From Nitrososphaerota archaeon (GTDB lineage: Archaea; Thermoproteota; Nitrososphaeria; Nitrososphaerales; Nitrosopumilaceae), in NCBI GenBank assembly GCA_022565935.1, contig JADFJY010000053.1, forward strand, positions 1 to 8,141: a stretch of 8,141 nt of DNA, written 5' to 3'. The position numbers and the translations under genes were made by a program. Positions 1 through 5,821 of this stretch are shown here, one piece after another. Within the stretch, counting starts at the first letter, position 1, and every line of letters begins with the position of its first letter. The notes under the pieces are model-generated. The model was not told the DNA's origin. It ran no database searches and saw only the letters and a program-made list of their open reading frames with translations.

Positions 1-457
1 TGATAATCTTTTTGAATATTTTTTCTGATTGAATTCTGATCTTCTTTGACATTGCTGGACTACGACCACCTGTAAAAATTGCAATCTGAATTATATTTTC
101 AAAATCAATTATTGCAGGATTTGAAAAATCACTGTCATCTGGATTATCCGAACTATATACAATAATCTTACTTCTTTTTCCACTATTGATGATTTTTTGA
201 TTAAGATTTTTGTTATTGGTAGTTGTAATGATCATATTTGGTTTGAATTCTGAAATAAATTTTGTATCATGAATTTTTTGTTTTTTTAATTTAATTTTCT
301 TTGCTTTAACTAATTTGCTAATCTCTGAGTTAACAGAATCACTAATTACTATAATTTCACAATCTTGTTTTAGTAAGGAATTGATTCTTTTTTGTGCCTC
401 ATTTCCACCACCTATGATAATTACTGTCTTACCCTGAAGATTTAGATCAACTATCAA
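1..457 (-). CDS. Siroheme synthase, precorrin-2 dehydrogenase type (Met8/SirC/CysG N-terminal-like), C-terminus cut by window edge
   Basis: Predicted to oxidise precorrin-2 to sirohydrochlorin with NAD and possibly insert iron to give siroheme in the cytosol. About 152 codons are visible. The N-terminus reads MIVDLNLQGKTVIIIGGG, a Rossmann nucleotide-binding start with GGG at residues 16-18. A TTTNN segment follows, then a DNPDDSDFSNPA stretch and IAIFTGGRSPAMSKKIR, which matches the family signature (TGG.SP.L...IR). The start is TTG at 455-457: an in-frame TGA lies two codons upstream (461-463) and no ATG or GTG lies between. A TATA-like element at 479-486 fits a leaderless transcript. The helical C-terminal domain lies beyond the left edge, so a separate ferrochelatase activity cannot be judged. 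It is divergent from the siroheme decarboxylase gene, which supports a role in supplying siroheme. The family is clear; whether it does one or both reactions is not. Confidence 0.88.
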   Translation of the reverse strand, partial: MIVDLNLQGKTVIIIGGGNEAQKRINSLLKQDCEIIVISDSVNSEISKLVKAKKIKLKKQKIHDTKFISEFKPNMIITTTNNKNLNQKIINSGKRSKIIVYSSDNPDDSDFSNPAIIDFENIIQIAIFTGGRSPAMSKKIRIQSEKIFKKII

Positions 458-559
458 CGATCAAAAGGACTAGAGTTTCTATTTATGTATTAAAAATCAA
501 CGCGAAAAATACAGCTACATTTTTAATTGAATATACAAGTGATTCACATATTGACATCT
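458..559. promoter_or_regulatory. Divergent promoter region between siroheme synthase and ahbAB
   Basis: This short spacer separates two divergent tetrapyrrole genes. On the minus strand, CATAAATA (plus positions 479-486) lies 22 nt before the TTG of the siroheme synthase. On the plus strand, AATATAC (530-536) ends 24 nt before the ATG at 560. Both distances fit archaeal TATA boxes that drive leaderless mRNAs. I saw no clear operator or riboswitch. The TATA assignments are inferred from spacing and composition only. Confidence 0.5.
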
Positions 560-1576
560 ATGGATGAATTAGATAAAGAACTTCTCAATGAAATTCAATG
601 GATATTTCCACTTGTAACAAGACCTTTTGATGATATTGCTAAAAAATTTAACACTACTCCAGAAATTATCAAAGAGCATTTAATTAGTTTGAAAAAAATT
701 GGCATTCTAAGACAACTAAGTGCAATTTTTGATACTCGAATGCTTGGTTATACAAGTACTCTAGTTGCAATGGAGATTGAACATGATAAACTAGAATATG
801 TTGCAAGTCAAATTAACCGTCATCCTGGTGTTAGCCATAATTATGAACGTGAACATCAGTTTAATCTTTGGTTTACTTTGGCTGTTCCCCCTGGTGTAGA
901 TTTGAAGACTGAAGTTGACAAGTTTAATGTTCTAAAAGGAATCAAAAAAGTAAGAATGCTTCCTACTTTACAACTATTCAAGATTGGTGTAAAATTAGAT
1001 ATGGTAGATGAAAAGAAACATGAAATTGCACCCACTGAAGTAAAAAAAGAAATAAAAAATATAAAATTTGAACCAACTGAAGACGACAAAAACTTTATCC
1101 GTGAATTACAAAAAGACATGGAAATTATTGATGAACCATTTGTAAAGGCAGCAAAGAATCTTGGAATTACTGAAAATGAATTGTTTGAAAAAATGAAATA
1201 TTATGAAGACAATGGAATCATGAGAAGATTTGCAGCAATCTTGAGACATAGACAAGTTGGATTTACTGCAAATGGAATGATCGTTTGGAAAGTTCCTGAA
1301 GATAGAATAACTGAAGTTGGCGAAAAGCTAGGAGCGTTTCCTCAAGTAACTCATTGCTATGAGCGACCTACATATCCTGACTGGCCATACAATGTTTTTT
1401 CAATGATTCATTGCAAAACTCAAGATGAAGCACATGAAGTGGCAAAGACAATACAAGAACAAATCAATGTTCCTGAATACCAAATTCTCTTTAGTTCTCG
1501 TGAATTCAAAAAAATTAGAGTTGAATATTTCGTAGAAAAATCCTTTTCATTCGAAGAAACTATACCTGCGTCTTAG
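560..1576 (+). CDS. ahbAB: Fused siroheme decarboxylase (AhbA-AhbB / NirDL-like, two AsnC/Lrp-type domains)
   Basis: Predicted to decarboxylate siroheme to 12,18-didecarboxysiroheme, the first committed step of the alternative heme pathway. The 338-residue protein has two related halves, each with an N-terminal winged-helix-like part and an AsnC-like ferredoxin fold. Half 1 (about 1-148) resembles AhbA: IQWIFPLVTRPF (12-23), FDTRMLGYTSTLVA (57-70), GVSHNYER (90-97). Half 2 (about 173-325) resembles AhbB: RRFAAILRHRQVGFTANGM (222-240) and THCYERPTYPDWPYN (264-278). A lysine/glutamate-rich linker joins them. Separate AhbA and AhbB subunits are about 150-170 residues, so this is a genuine fusion, like the NirDL proteins of some denitrifiers. 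I chose ATG 560 because it starts right at the family N-terminus (MDELDKELLNEIQ) with a TATA-like element 24 nt upstream; TTG 527 would add 11 residues. Automatic annotation may call it an Lrp/AsnC regulator, but the porphyrin-family motifs argue against that. Its stop overlaps the stop of the convergent gene. Confidence 0.9.
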   Translation: MDELDKELLNEIQWIFPLVTRPFDDIAKKFNTTPEIIKEHLISLKKIGILRQLSAIFDTRMLGYTSTLVAMEIEHDKLEYVASQINRHPGVSHNYEREHQFNLWFTLAVPPGVDLKTEVDKFNVLKGIKKVRMLPTLQLFKIGVKLDMVDEKKHEIAPTEVKKEIKNIKFEPTEDDKNFIRELQKDMEIIDEPFVKAAKNLGITENELFEKMKYYEDNGIMRRFAAILRHRQVGFTANGMIVWKVPEDRITEVGEKLGAFPQVTHCYERPTYPDWPYNVFSMIHCKTQDEAHEVAKTIQEQINVPEYQILFSSREFKKIRVEYFVEKSFSFEETIPAS

Positions 1577-1911
1577 AATTCGTTCTCATCATGTCCAACT
1601 ACATGTATTGTACAAAAATACTGATCATTCATGTTGCAATAGTATAGAGAATCATCACCACATACTTTACATGGTGGTTTTTCATCTTGCTCTGATAGTT
1701 TTGTATGGTATATCTTACTTCTACTGGTGATGGTTGAATTTTTATAAATTCTTGTTAGATTTGTATAGTATTCAATTTCTCCCGTGTTTAGTGGTTGCTG
1801 GTTTTTAATTTTTTTAATAATTTTCTCCCATTTATCATACTTGCCAATTTTTGCAAACTTCATTCTTTCAATAATTTCTAGCGTTTTTTGTGAATCTATT
1901 GGGATGACCAT
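1573..1911 (-). CDS. Small hypothetical protein with C-terminal B-box-like Cys/His zinc-binding cluster
   Basis: I do not recognise this 112-residue protein. The N-terminal 70 residues are predicted to be helical, with a lysine-rich stretch (21-37) and a tyrosine-containing segment (48-69). The C-terminus holds C81, C84, C92, C100, H103 and H107, spaced C-x2-C-x7-C-x7-C-x2-H-x3-H, which resembles a single zinc-finger or B-box-type site. There is no signal peptide or membrane segment, so it is probably cytosolic. It follows the aldo/keto reductase gene after only 7 nt and is probably cotranscribed with it; no clear Shine-Dalgarno precedes its ATG. Its TAA (1573-1575) overlaps the TAG of the convergent ahbAB gene. 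That it is a real gene is supported by the clean spacing and the ordered Cys/His pattern. A role in nucleic-acid or protein binding is only an inference from the metal site. Confidence 0.75.
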   Translation of the reverse strand: MVIPIDSQKTLEIIERMKFAKIGKYDKWEKIIKKIKNQQPLNTGEIEYYTNLTRIYKNSTITSRSKIYHTKLSEQDEKPPCKVCGDDSLYYCNMNDQYFCTIHVVGHDENEF

Positions 1912-1918
1912 TTGATGA

Positions 1919-2917
1919 TTAATTTGCTTGAGTTGTAGCCTTTAATTCATACGAAGGCCATGTGTTGTACAATTCATTAATCTCTTTCATATCTGATGTT
2001 GAAATGTATATCCCTTTTGTCATTTCAACATAATTGATAATTTCTTCTTCACTTACCATTGTAGGAAATACTGATGCAAATCCTTTCTTTGTCATAATGA
2101 ATTTCATCGCTAATTCAGTAATTGTTAATTCATTTCTTTCTGCAATTGATCTTATCTGTTCAACTTTTTCTAATGATGCTTTAATCCATTCTCCTTTTCT
2201 TACTGATCTGTGATCCTTTTCATCAATCTTGGTGTCTGCATTTACTTTTCCTGTTAGTATTCCTGATGCTTCAGGAACTCTAACTAGAATTCCAACATTT
2301 TTTTCTTCAGCTTTTTTCATCAACTCATTTCCAGGTGTTTGTTCTAAGATATTGTAAACTGTTTGAACAGCACTAAGATTTGGTCTATCCATTGCTTCTA
2401 GACCTTCTTGCGTCCAACCAATTGCAGGACCCAATGCTACTTGGTATGTTTTGATGGTTTCATCTGCAATAAAACTATCAAGTACATTAAAAATTGAATC
2501 GTCTCTTATGTGGGATAGTTTTGGATTATGCAAACCATACATGTCAAGATGATCTGTTTGCAATCTCTCTAAACTATTTCTTAATGCCTTTTTTGTAAAA
2601 TCTTCATCAAATTTCTGTGGAAGCTCAGTGTGTCCAATTTGCTCTACACCTTCAAAATCATAACCATACTTTGTAGAAATAACGATTTCATCTCTCATAT
2701 CTTTGAAAACCTCTCCAATTAACCTCTCACTTTTTCCTTTACCGTACATATCTCCTGTCTCAAAGAGATTGATTCCTAAATCATATGCTTTTTTAAGCAT
2801 TCTTTTTGCTTCATCTTCTTCAATTTTCTTACCCCACCAATCAAGAGCAATAGCCCATGCACCAAATCCCAATTCTGAAACTTGGATATCTGTTTTTCCT
2901 AGTTTATTGTAATTCAA
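1919..2917 (-). CDS. Aldo/keto reductase family oxidoreductase
   Basis: This 332-residue protein has the (alpha/beta)8 aldo/keto reductase fold and probably reduces a carbonyl substrate with NADPH in the cytosol; the substrate is unknown. The N-terminus MNYNKLGKTDIQVSELGFG is typical of the family. Tetrad positions visible are Tyr58 (in ETGDMYG), Lys83 (ISTKYG) and His130 (YGLHNP). Position 53, normally Asp in the F-D-T-A motif, is Glu (LFETGDMYG). Near the end, SVFPTMVSEEEIINYVE (about residues 278-294) matches the family's NADP-binding region. The start is TTG at 2915-2917, because no in-frame ATG or GTG lies before the upstream TGA and the protein starts where relatives do. GGAG sits only 2 nt before it, which is poor spacing. 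The B-box-like small gene follows 7 nt downstream. The family is certain; the physiological role is unknown. Confidence 0.9.
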   Translation of the reverse strand: MNYNKLGKTDIQVSELGFGAWAIALDWWGKKIEEDEAKRMLKKAYDLGINLFETGDMYGKGKSERLIGEVFKDMRDEIVISTKYGYDFEGVEQIGHTELPQKFDEDFTKKALRNSLERLQTDHLDMYGLHNPKLSHIRDDSIFNVLDSFIADETIKTYQVALGPAIGWTQEGLEAMDRPNLSAVQTVYNILEQTPGNELMKKAEEKNVGILVRVPEASGILTGKVNADTKIDEKDHRSVRKGEWIKASLEKVEQIRSIAERNELTITELAMKFIMTKKGFASVFPTMVSEEEIINYVEMTKGIYISTSDMKEINELYNTWPSYELKATTQAN

Positions 2918-3036
2918 TTCTCCGTCTTCATTTGTTTTAATTTCATCATTTATGTTTATCCAAGATTTACATCATTGATTTTTGAGTTTTATTAGGAAAA
3001 TATTTTGATTAGTGTTGGAATAGTTTTGTGATAAAT
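2918..3036. other. Intergenic spacer upstream of the aldo/keto reductase
   Basis: This 119-nt AT-rich gap is the longest gene-free stretch in the window. On the minus strand it holds AATTAAAA-type sequence about 20 nt before the reductase TTG, which could be a weak TATA element, and an 11-codon ATG-initiated reading frame (2914-2949) whose TGA overlaps that TTG. T-runs after the upstream gene's stop could serve as a terminator (AATATTTTCC, about 2994-3003), but none is strong. I saw no tRNA and no D box that would complete a C/D box RNA. Confidence 0.4.
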
Positions 3037-3711
3037 CTAACCCATACTTGTAATTAGAGGAATGATGTCCTTTTTGACACATACAATCATTGGAATATCA
3101 TTTTTTACATATGTAGATACTTGAGTTTCTCTCAAATCCATGATCAGATCTTGAAAATCTCTAATATCGTCTACCTCAAATGCTAACAGGAAATCTTCAT
3201 CATGAATTCCAAATGAATACGTCGTGTTTAGTATAATTTGTGGATATTTCTTACTTACTTCAATATGTTCATCCATTATCTCTTGGCGTTTTTCTTTTGG
3301 TAATAGATACCACTCTCTTGTTTTTGTAAATGGATATACTATCACGTGTTTCTTTGGGTTATTTCCTGTTACAAATCCATGAGCCTTTGGTTCTTTTGCA
3401 TAGATTGATGGTCGTGTACATGACAAATATGTGATAGAAGGTACGATGTATTTTCCAAATACTGTTTTAAATAATTTCTCAATAACTATTTGAATTTCTT
3501 CAACTGTCTTTGCTGCAAACCAAAATAGAAAGTCTGTATCATCTCTTAATCCTAAATTTGAATAAGATCTAAACATTATTCCTGAGTTTTTAATTATATT
3601 TTCAACTTCTTTTGCAGATTCTTCTTTTGCCAAGTCTGCCATCCATCTCCATTTAGGATCAACTTTGAAAAATGAGAAATTGAAATAATACTGATCATTG
3701 TCTTCTGACAT
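3037..3711 (-). CDS. Chlorite dismutase family heme protein, probable coproheme decarboxylase-like (ChdC/HemQ) enzyme
   Basis: This 224-residue protein belongs to the Cld/HemQ family, whose members either split chlorite or decarboxylate coproheme to heme b. The core block runs from VYPFTKTREWYLLP (125-138) through the DEH of 147-149 to SFGIHDEDF (166-174). By alignment from memory, His149 is the proximal heme ligand. Tyr126 and Lys130 match the Tyr and Lys of the coproheme decarboxylase Y-P-x-x-K motif, and the 23-residue Tyr-to-His distance equals that of actinobacterial ChdC. The distal arginine needed by true chlorite dismutases lies 13 residues after the proximal His; here that position is Asn162. 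Chlorite dismutation is therefore unlikely and a heme-synthesis role is preferred, in keeping with the siroheme genes nearby. It lacks a signal peptide, so it should be cytosolic. The ATG start has a TTTAAA-type box (3734-3741) 23 nt upstream. It is separated from the DUF167 gene by 46 nt. Confidence 0.88.
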   Translation of the reverse strand: MSEDNDQYYFNFSFFKVDPKWRWMADLAKEESAKEVENIIKNSGIMFRSYSNLGLRDDTDFLFWFAAKTVEEIQIVIEKLFKTVFGKYIVPSITYLSCTRPSIYAKEPKAHGFVTGNNPKKHVIVYPFTKTREWYLLPKEKRQEIMDEHIEVSKKYPQIILNTTYSFGIHDEDFLLAFEVDDIRDFQDLIMDLRETQVSTYVKNDIPMIVCVKKDIIPLITSMG

Positions 3712-3733
3712 GGTTTCTCCAATTTTGAAACCC

Positions 3734-3741
3734 TATTTAAA
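3734..3741 (-). promoter_or_regulatory. TATA-like box for the Cld/ChdC-like gene
   Basis: The minus strand reads TTTAAATA here, close to the archaeal TATA consensus. Its near edge is 23 nt before the ATG at 3711, placing the predicted transcription start at or next to the start codon. This suggests a leaderless mRNA and a promoter independent of the DUF167 gene. Confidence 0.55.
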
Positions 3742-3757
3742 CAGAAAACTATATTTT

Positions 3758-3970
3758 CTATTGTATAATCTCGATAATTTTCTGTTGTGATTTGTGGCCT
3801 GATTTTATATGAACAAGTGCAGTTGATACTCCAAAATATTTTGCTAGTTTTTTTATGATTTCTTTATTAGCTTCTCCTTTGATTGGTTTTGATTTTATTC
3901 CAATGTTGATTTGATTATCCTTGATTTCAAGAAATTCTTTAGAAAATTCTACTTTAACTTTGTAAATCAA
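3758..3970 (-). CDS. DUF167 / YggU (UPF0235) family protein
   Basis: This 70-residue protein matches the small DUF167 (YggU) family, found in all three domains of life and without an established function. It shows the family's INIGIKSKPIKGEANKEI block (21-38), an amphipathic KKLAKYFGV segment (40-48) and the VHIKSGHKSQQKIIEI end (53-68), equivalent to the usual 'V.I..G..SR.K.v.I'. The usual arginine after GxxS is replaced by Gln here. The start must be TTG at 3968-3970, since no ATG or GTG occurs between the upstream in-frame TAA and the conserved region. TTTAAATT at 3994-4001 lies 24 nt upstream and fits a leaderless transcript. It sits 34 nt after sufC and may also be read through from it. 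It is likely cytosolic; no function is proposed. Confidence 0.85.
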   Translation of the reverse strand: MIYKVKVEFSKEFLEIKDNQINIGIKSKPIKGEANKEIIKKLAKYFGVSTALVHIKSGHKSQQKIIEIIQ

Positions 3971-3993
3971 TAGTTTTTTGAAAAAATGTTCTG

Positions 3994-4001
3994 TTTAAAT
4001 T
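3994..4001 (-). promoter_or_regulatory. TATA-like box for the DUF167 gene
   Basis: The minus strand reads AATTTAAA, with its near edge 24 nt before the TTG start at 3970. It is in the short gap after sufC, so the DUF167 gene may have its own leaderless promoter as well as read-through from sufC. A T6 run (3981-3986) lies between the box and the start and could also act as a weak sufC terminator. Confidence 0.4.
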
Positions 4002-4004
4002 TGA

Positions 4005-4775
4005 TTAGGCTGTTTGTTTGATGATCCACTCGTAACCTTCTGCTTCTAGTTTATCTGCAAGGGTTGCATCACCTGTTTTTATGACTCGTCCGTCTGCAAA
4101 TACATGCACATAATCTAGTTTGTCTAAGTATTTTAGAATTCTAGCATAGTGAGTAATGATAATTGTTGTCGCCTCTTTTCCAGAGACTTCACTGATTGCT
4201 TTTGCTACTGATTGAACTGCATCAATATCTAAACCTGAATCTGGTTCATCTAAAATTGCAATTTTTGGTTTTAACACTGCCATTTGTAAAACTTCAGCAC
4301 GCTTCTTTTCTCCTCCTGAAAATCCTTCATTAAGATATCTTGATAGAAATTCTTCTTTTAATCCAACTTTTGCTAAATTCACTTTTAGATATTTTTGAAA
4401 TTCTCTTACTGTGATGAATACTTCTCTTTCGTCTCCTTCAAGTGCTTTGCTTAAAGAGTTGTAAGCTGTTCTAAGGAAGTGAGAAAATCCTACACCTGAA
4501 ACTTCTGTTGGATATTGAAATCCTAAAAATAATCCTTTCTTTGCTCTCTCATCTGCTTTTAAACCTAAAATGCTTTCATCATCAATCAAAATATCTCCCT
4601 GTGTGACTTTATATTTTGGATGTCCAAGTAATGTGTATGCTAATGTACTTTTTCCTGAACCATTTGGTCCCATGATGGCATGTACTTCTCCAGGACCCGT
4701 CTTTAGATTAACTCCTTTGAGAATTTCTTTATCTCCTATTGATACATGAAGATCTTTGATTTCTAACGTTGCCAT
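4005..4775 (-). CDS. sufC: SufC, ATPase of the SUF Fe-S cluster assembly system
   Basis: SufC is the ABC-type ATPase that works with the SufB/SufD scaffold to assemble Fe-S clusters in the cytosol; it does not transport anything. The 256-residue protein carries Walker A GPNGSGKST (36-44), Q-loop Gln87 in GFQYPTEVSGV, the signature FSGGEKKRAEVLQM (152-165, the SufC-type version), Walker B with D-loop IAILDEPDSGLDIDAV (172-187) and the switch His209 in ITHYARIL. Length is that of the family. The final stretch GYEWIIKQ is close to bacterial SufC ends. The ATG start has ATTATATA at 4798-4805, 23 nt upstream, which predicts a leaderless mRNA. Neither sufB nor sufD flanks it: tfb is upstream and a DUF167 gene downstream, so the scaffold must be encoded outside the window. 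The identification is secure. Confidence 0.96.
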   Translation of the reverse strand: MATLEIKDLHVSIGDKEILKGVNLKTGPGEVHAIMGPNGSGKSTLAYTLLGHPKYKVTQGDILIDDESILGLKADERAKKGLFLGFQYPTEVSGVGFSHFLRTAYNSLSKALEGDEREVFITVREFQKYLKVNLAKVGLKEEFLSRYLNEGFSGGEKKRAEVLQMAVLKPKIAILDEPDSGLDIDAVQSVAKAISEVSGKEATTIIITHYARILKYLDKLDYVHVFADGRVIKTGDATLADKLEAEGYEWIIKQTA

Positions 4776-4797
4776 GTTGCGCTTTATTTTACTTCGC

Positions 4798-4805
4798 TAT
4801 ATAAT
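4798..4805 (-). promoter_or_regulatory. TATA box for sufC
   Basis: The minus strand reads ATTATATA, 23 nt before the sufC ATG at 4775. With usual archaeal spacing, transcription would start at the ATG, giving a leaderless mRNA. No Shine-Dalgarno motif precedes the ATG, which agrees. This is among the clearest TATA elements in the window. Confidence 0.6.
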
Positions 4806-4840
4806 GCCGACTAAATTTAGCTAATCCTAATGGATATTTT

Positions 4841-4858
4841 TGATAATAAAATAAAAAA
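4841..4858 (-). terminator. T-rich terminator after tfb
   Basis: On the minus strand the sequence following the tfb stop is C-rich and then reads TTTTTTATTTTATTATCA. Archaeal RNA polymerase terminates at such oligo-T tracts without needing a hairpin. It separates the tfb transcript from the sufC promoter (4798-4805). Confidence 0.5.
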
Positions 4859-4870
4859 GGGGTGTGTGGT

Positions 4871-5821
4871 TTAGGCCAGAGTTGGTCTCAAAGTAATTTT
4901 GAGTTTGTAACATGTTAGAATCTCTTTACACCTATTTCTGATAGTTACTTCAGTGACACCTGCAACACTTGAAACGTCTCTTTGAAGTACGTTTTGCCCA
5001 AGTAGGACTGATGCCACATACAGATATGCTGCTGCAATTCCATTTGGTGCTTTCCCATCTGAAATGCTACTATCTTTAGTTTTTTCTGCAATTTCCAAGG
5101 CTAGTCTTTCAACTCTAACCTCAGTTTGTGTCATGTTTGCTATCTTTGAGATGTATTTGTTCATGGTTACAACTGGGGCAACACCTTGCCCCATTTCCAT
5201 TACCATGGTTCTATAGTATCTTGCTGCAAGTTTTGTTTTTGATTTAACATCTTTTGCTGGACAAATTCCTCGACAAATTTCTTCTAATGATCTTACTACT
5301 TCACATTGCTTGCATGCCATGTAAATTGTAGCAGCTGTAATGCTAACAACTGATTTTCCCTTCACATCAATATGTCCATCCAAGTTTCTGTATATTATAG
5401 AAGAAGTTTCCAACACATTCTTTGAAAGATTAAGACTGTCACATGTTTCGCCCATTTTTGCTAAAACATTTGCAAGTCTTCTTTCTCTTGGTGAGGAAAC
5501 TCGTATTCTTTGTTGCCATTTTCTGAGATTGTGCATTTGATTTGCAACTTCGTGGTTGATTGTTTTTCCACTATAGTCTTTTGCACTAATTGAAATCTCA
5601 GTTGTTATTCCCAAGTCATGTTGAGAATAAGTTGTTTGTCCTGTTGCTCTTGCTAACCTCATTTTGTCTTCGAGATTCGAACTAATTGTTTCTGGACCAC
5701 TATCTGCAATCTGATCAGCGACTACTACGCCACAACCAGAGCAGATTATTTCACCATTCTGAATATCATCTACTAATGTAGATTTACATTCAGGACAGTT
5801 TTGGGTTTCTAGTATGTTCAT
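4871..5821 (-). CDS. tfb: Transcription initiation factor B (TFB, archaeal TFIIB homologue)
   Basis: TFB binds TBP and the BRE next to the TATA box and recruits RNA polymerase. The 316-residue protein has an N-terminal zinc ribbon (Cys9, Cys12, Cys27, Cys30), a B-reader/linker (about 43-85) and two cyclin-like repeats (about 112-205 and 215-308). The second ends in VAGVTEVTIRNRCKEI (286-301), the helix-turn-helix that contacts BRE. The usual GPEWRxF after the ribbon is here GPETISS (42-48), though TGQTTYSQHDLGITTEI (60-76) keeps the rest of the reader pattern. Its ATG overlaps the gar1 stop by 4 nt (ATGA, 5818-5821), and AGGAG (5831-5835) inside gar1 is its ribosome binding site, so the two are translationally coupled. 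Thaumarchaeal genomes usually carry several TFBs; I cannot tell whether this is the general factor or a specialised one. Confidence 0.96.
   Translation of the reverse strand: MNILETQNCPECKSTLVDDIQNGEIICSGCGVVVADQIADSGPETISSNLEDKMRLARATGQTTYSQHDLGITTEISISAKDYSGKTINHEVANQMHNLRKWQQRIRVSSPRERRLANVLAKMGETCDSLNLSKNVLETSSIIYRNLDGHIDVKGKSVVSITAATIYMACKQCEVVRSLEEICRGICPAKDVKSKTKLAARYYRTMVMEMGQGVAPVVTMNKYISKIANMTQTEVRVERLALEIAEKTKDSSISDGKAPNGIAAAYLYVASVLLGQNVLQRDVSSVAGVTEVTIRNRCKEILTCYKLKITLRPTLA

Noticed and set aside
856..1119. 87-codon minus-strand open frame
   Set aside because: It lies wholly antisense within the well-supported ahbAB gene, has low-complexity Phe/Ser-rich composition, and shows no family motif.
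560..1576. Lrp/AsnC-type transcriptional regulator
   Set aside because: The fold is related, but the two halves carry AhbA/AhbB-specific motifs (SHNYER, THCYERPTYPDWPYN) and the gene sits beside siroheme synthase.
2703..2912. 69-codon plus-strand open frame
   Set aside because: It is antisense to the N-terminal catalytic region of the aldo/keto reductase and its Pro/Ser-rich translation looks like a shadow of that gene.
2918..3036. C/D box guide RNA
   Set aside because: ATGATGA- and ATGATGT-like C boxes occur on the minus strand, but no CTGA D box lies at suitable spacing.
3037..3711. True chlorite dismutase
   Set aside because: The distal arginine position 13 residues after the proximal histidine holds Asn, and there is no signal peptide as in the periplasmic bacterial enzymes.
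5340..5540. 66-codon plus-strand open frame
   Set aside because: It is antisense to the first cyclin repeat of TFB and has no independent support.
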